Part shown: positions 34,736 through 43,445 of the stretch, piece by piece | Position numbering within the stretch: the stretch's first letter is position 1 | How the letters are laid out: each line of letters starts with the position of its first letter | Origin: Bacillus manliponensis | GTDB taxonomy: Bacteria; Bacillota; Bacilli; Bacillales; Bacillaceae_G | NCBI RefSeq assembly: GCF_000712595.1 | Contig: NZ_JOTN01000003.1 | Span: forward strand, 1-64,000 | Direction: 5' to 3' | DNA: 64,000 nucleotides | Program-made: the position numbers and the translations under genes | The notes under the pieces: generated by a model | Told to the model about the DNA's origin: nothing | Seen by the model: the letters and a program-made list of their open reading frames with translations, nothing else | The model's database searches: none

Positions 34736-35728
34736 ATGGCATTTGCGAGTATTCGCTTACGCAGCTTTTTTGGATGGATGATGTTAGGGGTAATTATGAC
34801 ACTTATTCCATTATCAATTGCAGGTGCAGGAGATAATGCGTTTGAGTTTGTGCTACAAGTTTTAATCTTTTTTGCTTTTCCACTACTATGGTTATTTTAT
34901 AAAACACGTAAGCATAATGTCAGATTTACAAGTTTTTTTGATCAACCAAGTTCATATTCTTGGAAACTTATTTTAATTGCAACTGCAATGGGAATGGTGT
35001 TTGCATTTGGGATATCAATGATTCAATTTTACATATTGGCTCAGTTAATTCCTGATTTTTTAGTAGAGCTTTTAACAGAAGGTGACATCATTGATACAAC
35101 TTCTACATTTTCTAAAGTGTTAGGTGTAATTTCAGTTTGTATATTTGCACCGATTATGGAAGAAGTAATCTTCCGTGGATTTTTCTTAAATCGAATGGCG
35201 TATAAGTGGGGAATTAAGCCAGCAATTATCGTTTCTTCTCTCATTTTTGGTTTCGGTCATATCGATGTAATTGGTGCGTTTTTATTTGGTGTTATTATGT
35301 GTTTGTTGTACATAAAGACGAAAAGTTTATGGACGGCTATTATCGTACATGCGCTAAATAATACAATTGTTACAATTATACAATTTACTAGTTCAGGAGA
35401 AAGTGAAGCAATTAACATAAAGGATTTCCAAGCGGAAAGTAATTTATGGGTTGGTGCCATTCTTATTATAATTAGTTTAATATGGATGATTCCGTTTATT
35501 AGACGTCATTGGCGCACTGTAAAGGAATCAGGGCTACCGTCGTTACGTTTAATTGATGGAGAACAACACGAATCAAAGGGAAGTATATATAATCGCGTTG
35601 TCTTAACAGAACGACACATGGCAATTGAATTGCCTGATGAAATTGTGAATCACTTACAATTAGAAGAAAATGATTATGTAGACATACAATTAGATGGTGA
35701 GAAAGTAGTTATAACAAAAATAGAATAA
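34736..35728 (+). CDS. CPBP intramembrane protease fused to an AbrB/MazE-like domain
   Basis: About 330 residues. The membrane part (1-265) has eight or so TM segments and the CPBP (Abi/CAAX protease-like) motifs EEVIFRGFF with the Glu-Glu-x3-Arg core, FGFGHIDVIGA and IIVHALNNT with metal-binding His and Asn. Residues about 285-330 (NRVVLTERHMAIELPDEIV... DYVDIQLDGEKVVITK) look like a swapped-hairpin AbrB/MazE DNA-binding domain, an unusual combination. GGAGG is 14 nt before the ATG at 34736, too far; an in-frame ATT at 34730 or GTG at 34721 may be the true start. Confidence 0.82.
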   Translation: MAFASIRLRSFFGWMMLGVIMTLIPLSIAGAGDNAFEFVLQVLIFFAFPLLWLFYKTRKHNVRFTSFFDQPSSYSWKLILIATAMGMVFAFGISMIQFYILAQLIPDFLVELLTEGDIIDTTSTFSKVLGVISVCIFAPIMEEVIFRGFFLNRMAYKWGIKPAIIVSSLIFGFGHIDVIGAFLFGVIMCLLYIKTKSLWTAIIVHALNNTIVTIIQFTSSGESEAINIKDFQAESNLWVGAILIIISLIWMIPFIRRHWRTVKESGLPSLRLIDGEQHESKGSIYNRVVLTERHMAIELPDEIVNHLQLEENDYVDIQLDGEKVVITKIE

Positions 35729-35734
35729 AAAAGA

Positions 35735-35764
35735 ACTCTCCTTTTGTGTAAGGGAGAGTTTTTT
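35735..35764. terminator. Bidirectional terminator
   Basis: AACTCTCC / GGGAGAGTT stem with T run. Confidence 0.88.
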
Positions 35765-35945
35765 AGTTGATTACGATTTCGACATGAAATTTATTTCCGT
35801 TTTTCACATACGTAATGTCACTGACAGTACGAACTTGTTTTGAAATTTCTACCTTTTCCCCAATACGGGGGATTGTAGGAACATTATCCCAAATGCCAAG
35901 TAAGTCATCATATTTTTTTGTCTTTTCATAAAACCAAATTTTCAC
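35763..35945 (-). CDS. Hypothetical 60-residue protein
   Basis: Starts with GTG, (M)KIWFYEKTKKYDDLLGIWDNVPTI, after GAGGTG. A compact, beta-rich small protein with PRIGEKVEI and VKNGNKFHVEIVI. The latter part resembles small barrel domains, but no family is recognised. Monocistronic. Confidence 0.65.
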   Translation of the reverse strand: MKIWFYEKTKKYDDLLGIWDNVPTIPRIGEKVEISKQVRTVSDITYVKNGNKFHVEIVIN

Positions 35946-36040
35946 GACTAAGCACCTCTTTTAATATTTGTATTTTAATACATCATAAAACATTTTTATG
36001 CTATTTGTAAAAGGTTTTTGCCTGTGTTTTTGAATAAAAA

Positions 36041-36499
36041 TTAATTTGGTTGTTGTGAAAATGCATCTTCAATATTTGGGGTAAGTGATACTTCAGACAA
36101 TACAATATGAGAAACGGTTGTTGCGTATAGTAAAACATCGTTAATAAACTCTTCTAACTCAACTAATGATGGAACGGAGATTTTGACGATGTAACAAAGG
36201 CTACCGGTGACGCGATAACAAAAACTAGCGGTTGGATACGATTGAATAAATTGTTGTAAGCGGGAATTATCACCGTTTTTTAATGTGATTTCTAAAATGC
36301 AATCTAAAACCAGTCCAGCTTTTTTGTAGTTAATATCAATTGTGTATTTTTGAATGACACCTTCGTTTTCTAATTTACGAACGCGTTCTGTTACAGACGG
36401 AGCTGATAAATTTACACGTTTTGATAATTCACGCATTGATAAGCGACTATCATTATATAATTCGTTTAAAATTTTACGGTCAATACGGTCTAATTGCAT
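36041..36499 (-). CDS. Lrp/AsnC-family transcriptional regulator
   Basis: A 152-residue protein. The N-terminal helix-turn-helix reads LDRIDRKILNELYNDSRLSM and LSAPSVTERVRKLENEGVI. The C-terminal RAM domain starts at about residue 65 and has the GSLCYIVKI strand. Start ATG at 36499 after AAGAAGGG. It diverges from an AhpD-like gene; an inverted repeat ATTGTAA-N7-TTACAAT (36577-36597) between them could be its operator. Confidence 0.92.
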   Translation of the reverse strand: MQLDRIDRKILNELYNDSRLSMRELSKRVNLSAPSVTERVRKLENEGVIQKYTIDINYKKAGLVLDCILEITLKNGDNSRLQQFIQSYPTASFCYRVTGSLCYIVKISVPSLVELEEFINDVLLYATTVSHIVLSEVSLTPNIEDAFSQQPN

Positions 36500-36618
36500 T
36501 TGCAACCCTTCTTTCTTTAAAACTATTACATATGAAAATAATATAAATGAAATTACATGTATATGGAATGTGATAAATTGTAATTTTATTTTACAATAAA
36601 AAAGAAGGAGAGGATACA

Positions 36619-37032
36619 ATGGAGAGAATTTCATTATCAAATGTTGGAGCAACAAAGTTTGAGAGATTACTTGGACATAGTCCGCATATATTGAAAAGCT
36701 GGAGTGAGTTAGAAGCGACTTTTCACCAGAAGGGGACGCTATCTCCCGAACTAAAGGAGCAAGTTAGAAGAACACTTGCTTTTGGAAATGAATGTCCATA
36801 TTGTATGGCAAAAGGAAAACCAGATGATGTGCAGCAAGCAGAAGAGATAAGTATTGCAGTAACATTTGCACAGTTATTCGTTCAAAATCGTTCTATGATA
36901 GACGATAATGTTTTTCGAACGTTACAAAAGCATTGGAGCGAAGCTGAAATTATAGAGCTTTGTACATATGTTTGCTTTATTACGGCATCTCAGCAAATGG
37001 GTTATTTGTTTCAATTACAACCTGAATCATAA
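36619..37032 (+). CDS. Carboxymuconolactone decarboxylase/AhpD-like protein
   Basis: A 137-residue helical protein with the redox CxxC of this family in NECPYCMAKGKPDD (about residue 57). There is no canonical downstream His triad, so peroxidase-partner activity is possible but unproven. Divergent from the Lrp-type gene, suggesting that the regulator controls it. RBS AAGGAGAGG. Confidence 0.82.
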   Translation: MERISLSNVGATKFERLLGHSPHILKSWSELEATFHQKGTLSPELKEQVRRTLAFGNECPYCMAKGKPDDVQQAEEISIAVTFAQLFVQNRSMIDDNVFRTLQKHWSEAEIIELCTYVCFITASQQMGYLFQLQPES

Positions 37033-37240
37033 AGAACGAATTTTAGTATGTTTCAAAAATAACTCAAGGTACAATTGTTATTTTTAAATAGAAAATATCT
37101 TTTGATGGATAAGGTTTTGAGCGAGAAACATTTATGAGAAGTATTATATTAATAAAAAAAGGAAAATAATTTTATAGAAAAAAGTAAGAATATTTTGTAT
37201 AATGTGTATTACAACATTTAAAAAGTAGGGGTGGCAGTGG

Positions 37241-37639
37241 ATGGGACATATTCCAGTAAAAAAAGTAGAGACGTTAGTATTGTTAGCACAAGATAATAAA
37301 CAAAAACAAAAGGAATTTTATGAGGCATTATTAACAACAAAGTTTTATGCCCCAGGCTCGGTAGATGTACAAGAAAATAAAAAAGAAGGAATCGTTCATT
37401 TACGCCATTTTCAAGGAGAAGGACGATGGATTTTACCGTTCTTTACGCAAATGAAGTTCATACAAGGTGTATTACCTGAAGGTACTCCGATTATTTCAAT
37501 TCGTGGTAAAGAACTGTTTCAGAGCATAGATAAAGAAGCAACAGCGGTATTAAACATTGAAACAGAATTTACGAAAACATTTTCACCACCAGAAATTGCA
37601 GATATCGCCTCTGGAAGAATTTTTAATTACTATAAATAA
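37241..37639 (+). CDS. SseB-family protein
   Basis: A 132-residue protein with the SseB N-terminal domain pattern: VETLVLLAQDNKQKQKEFYE, then LPFFTQMKFIQGVLPEGT and a final PPEIADIASG. The function in Bacillus is unknown. Its stop codon TAA (37637-37639) lies inside the ATAAA target of a short bcr1. The 208-bp gap upstream holds AT-rich promoter sequence only. Confidence 0.7.
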   Translation: MGHIPVKKVETLVLLAQDNKQKQKEFYEALLTTKFYAPGSVDVQENKKEGIVHLRHFQGEGRWILPFFTQMKFIQGVLPEGTPIISIRGKELFQSIDKEATAVLNIETEFTKTFSPPEIADIASGRIFNYYK

Positions 37640-37728
37640 AGTGAAACTTCACTCAGTGGTTTTTTCCATCCTCCACTGAGTATTAGTTGAACCAATCGGA
37701 CTTTTACAGCCCGTTAATGCGGGATAAA
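37636..37728 (-). repeat. Short bcr1 derivative on a stop codon
   Basis: ATAAA at 37636-37640 and 37724-37728. It keeps the CAACTAATACTCAG region but lacks the central GGTGGGAG hairpin, a different deletion from the copy at 31214. Confidence 0.9.
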
Positions 37729-37795
37729 AAGTTGTCGCCGTTTTTCTGATGAGTCATATAGTATTAGTAGTTTGACCAAGGAAGGATGGGGCAAT

Positions 37796-37897
37796 ATGGC
37801 GAAGAACAAAAACACGAAGAAAAAGGCAACAACAAACAATAATAAAAATAAGCAGCAGCAACCAAAAGTAAACAATAACAAGAAAAAAAAGCGATAG
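37796..37897 (+). CDS. Tiny Asn/Lys/Gln-rich protein (33 aa)
   Basis: MAKNKNTKKKATTNNNKNK... is very basic and low-complexity. It has a GGATGGGG site before the ATG and a terminator (GAGAAGTG/CACTTCTC plus T run) right after the stop, so it is probably a real gene. Composition recalls minor spore proteins, but no family is recognised. Confidence 0.6.
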   Translation: MAKNKNTKKKATTNNNKNKQQQPKVNNNKKKKR

Positions 37898-37906
37898 ATA
37901 ATAAAG

Positions 37907-37938
37907 AAGGAGAAGTGAAAATACCACTTCTCTTTTTT
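37907..37938. terminator. Terminator
   Basis: GAGAAGTG / CACTTCTC stem with six T, between convergent genes. Confidence 0.88.
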
Positions 37939-38845
37939 AGTTTATATCTATGCCAGCTTGAATTGTCATTGTCTTATTTTTGCTATGCAGTGTGACGGGA
38001 ACATGTAACGGAATACCGATATTTGGTTTTACATGACCGATTGGGGCGCCAATCAACAGTGGAATATTGTATGGCACGATATAATCATACAATATATGTT
38101 GCAGTGATAAAGATGATTTCGAGCTTGTGCATTTATAACAACTTGTAAAAAATACACCTCGGCAATGTGAAAATTTTCCTGCTAAGCGTAGTTGATTAAG
38201 CATGCGATCGATGCGATACGGTTCTTCACCGATGTCTTCTAATAATAAAACTTTTCCGTTTGTATCAATTTCATATGGAGTACCTAGTGTGCTCGTGATG
38301 ACACTCAAGTTTCCGCCAGTAAGGACCGCTGTAATAGAGGGATAAACGTTACTTATACATTCATCTGCTCGAATGATCATGGAATAAGGGTGAAAAAGTT
38401 GTTCAAATGAAGAAAGCGATAAAGAATCGAGTCCTTTTCCGAGTTCTTCCATCATTGGACCGTGGAAGGTTACAAGATTTCCGTGTTGTCCAAATGCAAT
38501 ATGCAATGCGGTAATATCACTATATCCCCAAAAAATTTTAGGATTGCTTTGAATGAGGTCATAATCAATATAATCGAGAAGACGACCGCTTCCATATCCA
38601 CCTCTTGCGCAAAAGATTGCTTTTACATTAGGGTTACAAAAAGCCTCGTGTAAATCGAGAAGACGAATGGAATCTTCCCCAGCTAAATAACCATGTGTTG
38701 TTTGAACACTTTTACCAAGAATAACAGAAAGGCCAAGTTTCTCTAGCTTCTGTTTTGCAGTAATAATATGAGATTGCGTTGGTGGACCAGCTGGAGCGAT
38801 AATCATGACGGTATCGCCGTTTTGTAAAGAAGCTGGAATTTGCAT
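37937..38845 (-). CDS. LD-carboxypeptidase (peptidase S66)
   Basis: About 302 residues. The Ser nucleophile is in WGYSDITALH (about residue 108). The Glu of the triad lies in LLLEDIGEEPYRIDRML and the His in PIGHVKPNIGIP. GGYGSGRLLDYID is the oxyanion-loop signature. It cleaves L,D-peptide bonds of recycled murein, or in MccF-like members an acyl-AMP antibiotic. GGAGG precedes two ATGs (38848, 38845); the second has better spacing. Confidence 0.9.
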   Translation of the reverse strand: MQIPASLQNGDTVMIIAPAGPPTQSHIITAKQKLEKLGLSVILGKSVQTTHGYLAGEDSIRLLDLHEAFCNPNVKAIFCARGGYGSGRLLDYIDYDLIQSNPKIFWGYSDITALHIAFGQHGNLVTFHGPMMEELGKGLDSLSLSSFEQLFHPYSMIIRADECISNVYPSITAVLTGGNLSVITSTLGTPYEIDTNGKVLLLEDIGEEPYRIDRMLNQLRLAGKFSHCRGVFFTSCYKCTSSKSSLSLQHILYDYIVPYNIPLLIGAPIGHVKPNIGIPLHVPVTLHSKNKTMTIQAGIDIN

Positions 38846-39023
38846 CATACACCTCCTACCCTCAAATATATTCTAACTTTCATTCTTCAATCCTTGTTCA
38901 TTTCATCTAAAAGTGTTTCTGTTGTCTTTTCATAGAGATTTATATCGTTGTTTTTTTTATGAACACATATATTGAGAATAACAGAATAAGATTGTTACAA
39001 ATTGTAAAGGAGTTGAGGGGGGA

Positions 39024-40202
39024 ATGGACAGATCACAATTTGAATGGAAGTCATATATTTCAGAAGAAAACATTCAACAGTGGCGAAGATATTTACATCA
39101 GCATCCCGAACTATCCTTTCAAGAGGAACATACGTCAAAATTTGTATACGAAACTCTTTGTTCTTTTTCGTATTTTCATGTGGTAAAGCCAACGAAATAT
39201 AGTGTAATGGCAGTACGAAAAGGAAATAGAGCAGGTAAGACGATTGCAATTCGGGCAGATATGGATGCATTGCCAATTCAAGAAGAAACAGGTCAGTCAT
39301 ATTCTTCGGTTGTCCCGGGAGTGATGCATGCTTGCGGTCATGATGCACATACAGCAATTTTGTTAGGTGTAGCTGAAGCGTTAGCGAAATACGATGATGA
39401 TTTTCCAGGAGAAATTCGTCTCTTTTTTCAACATGCTGAAGAGCAATATCCAGGTGGCGGACAAGAGATGGTTGCAGCGGGTGTAATGGATGGAGTTGAT
39501 TATGTAATTGGATTGCATGTGATGTCTGGGCTTGAAAGTGGAAAAGTGGGAATTACTTATGGTCCAATGATGGCTTCCCCAGATGTATTTACGATTGAAG
39601 TAAAAGGGAAAGGGGGGCATGCTGCTCATCCAAAATCAGCGGTGGATCCCGTTTTGATTGGTGCACAAGTTGTTACAAATTTACAGCATCTTGTATCTAG
39701 AAGAACAGATGCCTTTGAACAACGTGTTGTCTCAGTAACACAATTTCATTCTGGAACAGCTGATAATATTATTCCAGAAACAGCCCATATTATGGGGACA
39801 GTACGTTGTTTTGATCATTCACTTCGCCAGGAATCAGAAAAAATGATTGAACAAATTGTAAAAGGAATTACGACAGCTCATGATGCAACGTATTCTTATA
39901 CGTATCGTTACGGCTATAACCCTGTCATTAACGATACATATGTAACAAGAGTAGTAGAAGAAAGTGCGAGGGAATTATTTGGAGATGCGGAAATTGTATT
40001 TCTATCACCTTCCATGGGAGGTGAAGATTTTTCAGCGTATTTACAAAAGGCACCGGGATGCTTTTGGAAATTAGGCACAAAGAATGAAGAAACAAGAACG
40101 GGTTACCCGCACCATCATCCTAAGTTTGATGTAGATGAAACAGCATTAGTTCGCGGGGCACAACTATTTCTTCAAGCGACAATGAAACTATTAAAAGCAT
40201 AA
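39024..40202 (+). CDS. M20-family N-acyl-amino acid amidohydrolase
   Basis: A 392-residue zinc hydrolase. Metal sites are visible in HACGHDAHTAILLG (about residue 102), QHAEEQYPGGGQEM (about residue 137) and at the C-terminus SMGGEDFSAYL. The dimerisation domain lies between (GGHAAHPKSAVDPV). Family members deacylate N-acyl amino acids or indole-acetyl conjugates; exact substrate unknown. The TAA stop is in an ATAAA bcr1 target. Confidence 0.92.
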   Translation: MDRSQFEWKSYISEENIQQWRRYLHQHPELSFQEEHTSKFVYETLCSFSYFHVVKPTKYSVMAVRKGNRAGKTIAIRADMDALPIQEETGQSYSSVVPGVMHACGHDAHTAILLGVAEALAKYDDDFPGEIRLFFQHAEEQYPGGGQEMVAAGVMDGVDYVIGLHVMSGLESGKVGITYGPMMASPDVFTIEVKGKGGHAAHPKSAVDPVLIGAQVVTNLQHLVSRRTDAFEQRVVSVTQFHSGTADNIIPETAHIMGTVRCFDHSLRQESEKMIEQIVKGITTAHDATYSYTYRYGYNPVINDTYVTRVVEESARELFGDAEIVFLSPSMGGEDFSAYLQKAPGCFWKLGTKNEETRTGYPHHHPKFDVDETALVRGAQLFLQATMKLLKA

Positions 40203-40270
40203 AGTGAAACTTCACGCAGTGGGAAGGTCTCCATCCTCCACTGAGTGTTAGCTCGTTAATGCGGGATAAA
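40199..40270 (-). repeat. Short bcr1 derivative on a stop codon
   Basis: ATAAA at 40199-40203 and 40266-40270. Only the outer hairpins remain, joined at GAGCTAACACTCAG (as read on the minus strand), consistent with loss between two GGGCT-like repeats. Confidence 0.9.
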
Positions 40271-40303
40271 AAAAGGCAACTGCGAAATATCGCAGTTGCT
40301 TCT
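40268..40303 (+). terminator. Terminator
   Basis: GCAACTGCG / CGCAGTTGC hairpin after an A run; weak T tract. Confidence 0.7.
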
Positions 40304-40408
40304 ATTTCTTTCCGTCAGAGAGGGTTAAGAAAGAACTATGCTCATTTATAATATATGAAGTTTTACCGGACAAGCTTGTACCTTTTCATTAATTTTAAAA
40401 AAAAGTTA

Positions 40409-40470
40409 TTGACTTTGATAATCACTATCAATTAATCTAGTTGTATGACAATAATTGATAACAATTATCA
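40409..40470 (+). promoter_or_regulatory. Two Fur boxes upstream of the flavodoxin gene
   Basis: TGATAATCACTATCA (40416-40430) and TGATAACAATTATCA (40456-40470) match the 7-1-7 Fur consensus TGATAATNATTATCA at 13 of 14 and 13 of 14 fixed positions. The first lies just after a TTGACT -35 box (40409-40414), so bound Fur would block the promoter. Iron limitation should switch on the flavodoxin operon, as for ykuNOP in B. subtilis. Confidence 0.85.
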
Positions 40471-40557
40471 GTAAGGTGTTATGTAAAATAGCGGAGCAAG
40501 CATCACATTGCATCGCTTCATATAGAAAGAGATGTACATAATAGAGGAGAGAATTAC

Positions 40558-41004
40558 ATGAGTAAATTAGTAATGATTTTTGCAAGTATGAGTGGAAATA
40601 CAGAGGAAATGGCAGATCATATTGCTGGATCCATTCGTGAAGCAGGAAAAGAAATTGAAGTAATTGATATTATGGATGCACCAGAAGCATCTATTTTAGA
40701 AGAGTATGATGGCATTTTACTTGGGGCTTATACGTGGGGTGACGGAGACTTACCAGACGATTTTTTAGATTTTTATGATGAAATGGATAACGTTGATTTA
40801 ACAGGAAAAAAGGCAGCGGTGTTTGGTTCTGGTGATACAGCATATCCAAAGTATTGTGAAGCTGTTGATATTTTAGTGAAAAAGTTACAAGAGCGCGGAG
40901 CAGAAGTTGTGTTAGAAGGATTAAAAGTAGAATTAACGCCAGAAGATGAAGATGTTGAACAGTGCCTTCGTTTTGGCGCTGAGTTTGTAAAGCATCTTTC
41001 TTAA
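40558..41004 (+). CDS. Flavodoxin (YkuN/YkuP-like)
   Basis: A 148-residue short-chain flavodoxin. The FMN-binding loop is MSGNTEEMADHI at residues 11-22; GAYTWGDGDLPDDF holds the stacking Trp, and GSGDTAYPKYCEAV closes the site. It replaces ferredoxin under low iron. Two Fur boxes upstream support that role. Followed 24 bp later by a PD-(D/E)XK-like gene, probably in the same transcript. Confidence 0.94.
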   Translation: MSKLVMIFASMSGNTEEMADHIAGSIREAGKEIEVIDIMDAPEASILEEYDGILLGAYTWGDGDLPDDFLDFYDEMDNVDLTGKKAAVFGSGDTAYPKYCEAVDILVKKLQERGAEVVLEGLKVELTPEDEDVEQCLRFGAEFVKHLS

Positions 41005-41028
41005 TGGCAACAAGGGGATGAGGACGGG

Positions 41029-41787
41029 GTGCAGGAGAAAATTCAAATTAAAACGATGACGGATTATCATTTGCATGATTTTATACGTTGTCCTTATAAG
41101 TTTTATTTTCGGTATATAAAGGGAAGAGAACAATCATCTTTGCAGTGGAAGCAAATTGTTCAAATTATTGTAAATCGAGTTGTAAGTGAATATTATACAG
41201 CACCTGTAAAAAAGCACACAGCAGTTTTTTTGCTTGAAGTTTTAGAAAAACATTGGAAAAAAGTAAGTATTCGTCATTTTTCTTCTAAGGCAGAGTATTA
41301 TATTGTACTTGCGAAGGTGACGGATCATCTGCTTCAGTATATAAAAGAAGATGACGGAACTGAGCCACCATTATTTTTGTATGAAAAATTACAAACATAT
41401 ATGGAAGAGCTAGGTGTTCACATTTCGCTAACTTTCGAAGTTGGGAAGTGGTCGGAACAATCTTTTGTAATTAAAAAATATGTAGTGGATGCAGATGAAG
41501 CAGTATGGGGTTTATTTCAAAAGTTAACAACTGTATTTTGCTATAAAGCCTTTGGCAGCTTACCGGAAAGAATTGAAATGATTGATATTATCGAAGGAAC
41601 GAAACGTATGGTCATTCCAAAACAAGAAGATGTGTTAAGTGGAATGAAAGATTTGCAAATGATGAAAGAAATGTTAGAGGAACCGGGGTATTATACGAAG
41701 CGTACATTTGGCTCTCAATGTATAGAATGTGCGTTTCGAAAAGAATGTGAATCAAATGATCGGGAAAATAATAATATATTACATTAA
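41029..41787 (+). CDS. PD-(D/E)XK/Fe-S nuclease-like protein, degenerate catalytic site
   Basis: A 252-residue protein. The N-terminal HDFIRCPYKFYFRYI and the C-terminal QCIECAFRKEC give the four Cys of the 4Fe-4S clasp known from AddB/Cas4-type nucleases. Between them I find no clear D...ExK; the expected DYKTG-like stretch reads MIDIIEGTKRMV. It may be a nuclease relative without activity. Start GTG at 41029 after GGGGATGAGG. Co-transcription with a Fur-controlled flavodoxin is odd for a Fe-S protein. Confidence 0.7.
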   Translation: MQEKIQIKTMTDYHLHDFIRCPYKFYFRYIKGREQSSLQWKQIVQIIVNRVVSEYYTAPVKKHTAVFLLEVLEKHWKKVSIRHFSSKAEYYIVLAKVTDHLLQYIKEDDGTEPPLFLYEKLQTYMEELGVHISLTFEVGKWSEQSFVIKKYVVDADEAVWGLFQKLTTVFCYKAFGSLPERIEMIDIIEGTKRMVIPKQEDVLSGMKDLQMMKEMLEEPGYYTKRTFGSQCIECAFRKECESNDRENNNILH

Positions 41788-41818
41788 AAAAGGCGCGGAA
41801 TTGCGCCTTTTTTTGTTG
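41786..41818 (+). terminator. Terminator
   Basis: AAAAAAGGCGC / GCGCCTTTTTTT hairpin. Confidence 0.92.
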
Positions 41819-41886
41819 TTGACATGAAAAGCGTTTCATCGATTACGATACTTGTGCAAAAAGTAAATGAAGAGGAGGAATTTTTT

Positions 41887-42045
41887 ATGTATGGTGAACG
41901 AGAAGTGTTTCAGTGGTTAGATGACCAGAAGGCTCCTTTTTCAGTACGATTACACATTTTCCAAGCATTTCAAATGTATCAACTCGTAGTTGAGATGGAT
42001 AAAAAAATAATGGAGTTAGAAAAGAAAACGCAGGAAGAAATATAG
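41887..42045 (+). CDS. Hypothetical 52-residue protein
   Basis: MYGEREVFQWLDDQKAPFSV... followed by a helical, coiled-coil-like tail (VVEMDKKIMELEKKTQEE). Strong GAGGAGGA site 7 nt upstream. No family recognised; it could be a small regulatory or structural partner. Monocistronic. Confidence 0.65.
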   Translation: MYGEREVFQWLDDQKAPFSVRLHIFQAFQMYQLVVEMDKKIMELEKKTQEEI

Positions 42046-42073
42046 GATTTTCTTGTAAATATGACAGAGCTGA

Positions 42074-42216
42074 TTTATCTCTCCATTTGCGGGATATAAG
42101 ATTCCTATATTAAAACTTGAGAACACACGCAGAAGTTTAGGCGGGAGATTAACAGTTCGTAAAAGCCCAATTGGTCGGGCTAACAATCAAGGGGGGATGG
42201 AGAACACCGCACTGAT
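42074..42216 (+). repeat. Left part of a degenerate, interrupted bcr1
   Basis: Starts with TTTAT (42074-42078), keeps the AAGTTTAGGCGGGAG and GGTCGGGCTAACAATCA blocks, and stops at CACTGAT (42210-42216). The missing 16-bp right end seems to be at 43446-43467. Confidence 0.8.
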
Positions 42217-42389
42217 GCCTTATTAAAAAAATGTTTTAGACTATAGAATAAAGTATTAGACTGTTAAAAAATAGTTGTAGACTGAAAATGTTTTTTAGAT
42301 ATGAAAACACCTTTTATTAACATAAAATCAAAGTATCGCAAAACCTTTAAAAGTCCCTTTAGAAGAACTGAAGGGACTTTCCATTCACA

Positions 42390-43199
42390 TTAGTTTTTAC
42401 TTGGATTGGCAGCAAAGATTATTTGTTCTAACACCTGTGCCACACCTTCTTCATCATTGTTTCCGGTAACAAAAAATGCAATTTCTTTTAACTCAGGAAT
42501 AGCATTACCCATTGCTACTGGTAATCCAGTTTCCCTAAATAAGTTAAAATCATTCCAGTCGTCCCCAAAAGGCATAACACAATCCATAGGTATTCTCTTA
42601 GCTGCACAGATATCAATAACAGCACGCTCTTTCGACACATCTTTATCCATAATTTGAATCAAGCTTCCCGAGTCAGTACATATGATGTTAACTTTATCTG
42701 CAAAGAGTGCCTGTAAATTTTTATAGTCATAGCATTGAGAAATCAGTATTTTGGAAGCTTGTGTCTTTCTTAGTTCATCAATGGTTATTACTGTAGGGTT
42801 TGTTGTAACTTTCATGACCTGCTTATAGTCTAAAGTTTGGCTGCTGTACCAAACGTCTTCAGACTCTATAGAAATATAAGCATCTGGCTGATTTGTATGT
42901 ATATAGTTTAGAATTTCTTCCGTCAATATCTGTTCAATTGGGTAATGTTTTCTGCCTAACTGATTATCTACGGATAAAGCACCGTTATAATAAACAACAG
43001 ATGCTATTTCCTGAAGCTCTCTACATAAAAAGTCATTAACAGATCTTGGTGGTCTTGCTGTTGCAAAAATAATAGCAAGACCTTTTTCATGAGCTGTCAA
43101 AATGGCTTTTTTACTTCTTTCAGACACTTCTTTTTGTGAATTTAATAAAGTTCCATCGAGATCTAAGACAATAGCTTTGACATCATTTGTGAGTTTCAT
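42390..43199 (-). CDS. Cof-type HAD-IIB phosphatase
   Basis: A 269-residue HAD-superfamily hydrolase. Motif I is LDLDGTLLNSQKEV with the nucleophile Asp, motif II is the FATARP Thr region, and motif IV is PFGDDWNDFNLF. The C2B cap lies between about residues 90 and 190. Members dephosphorylate sugar phosphates, FMN or other small molecules. The gene lies within a segment flanked by inverted repeats and a split bcr1, so it may be a late arrival. RBS AAAGGGG upstream. Confidence 0.9.
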   Translation of the reverse strand: MKLTNDVKAIVLDLDGTLLNSQKEVSERSKKAILTAHEKGLAIIFATARPPRSVNDFLCRELQEIASVVYYNGALSVDNQLGRKHYPIEQILTEEILNYIHTNQPDAYISIESEDVWYSSQTLDYKQVMKVTTNPTVITIDELRKTQASKILISQCYDYKNLQALFADKVNIICTDSGSLIQIMDKDVSKERAVIDICAAKRIPMDCVMPFGDDWNDFNLFRETGLPVAMGNAIPELKEIAFFVTGNNDEEGVAQVLEQIIFAANPSKN

Positions 43200-43445
43200 G
43201 TATATTTCCCCTTTTTTAGTATATCAACACTCTTTTAATGTTCTATATTGAGTTATGAAATCCTGTATACCGTATACATGTGAAGTTGCCATATAGTCTA
43301 ATACTTTATTTTAATAAAAACTTTCTTCACGAAATGAAACTTAGTCATTAGTCTAAATCTTTATTTTACAAATGTAGAAAAATAAGAATAGGGAAATCTA
43401 ATTAGACCAAAAATGTTCGGTATAAAACATTTTTATAACAGAACA
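43200..43445. other. AT-rich right flank of the HAD segment
   Basis: No ORF. It holds variants of ATTAGTCTAA and AATAAAG (about 43296 and 43352) and GACCAAAAATGTT (43407), which mirror AGACTGAAAATGTT on the left flank at 42279. Confidence 0.6.

Larger units (their letters stand above)
42217..43445. mobile_element. Candidate 1.23-kb insertion carrying a HAD gene
   Basis: Both borders are next to the hexamer ACTGAT (42211-42216 and 43446-43451), a direct duplication in the bcr1 target. The ends carry imperfect inverted repeats: TTATTAAAAAAATGTTTTA on the left and TGTTATAAAAATGTTTTA read from the right. A further 16-bp inverted pair, AATAAAGTATTAGACT, lies inside (about 42247 and 43296). No transposase is present. 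Only one gene is inside, the HAD phosphatase. Status as a mobile unit is inference. Confidence 0.55.

Noticed and set aside
41029-41787. Cas4 as part of a CRISPR system
   Set aside because: Only the Cys clasp resembles Cas4; the catalytic core is not clear and no cas1/cas2 or array is near.
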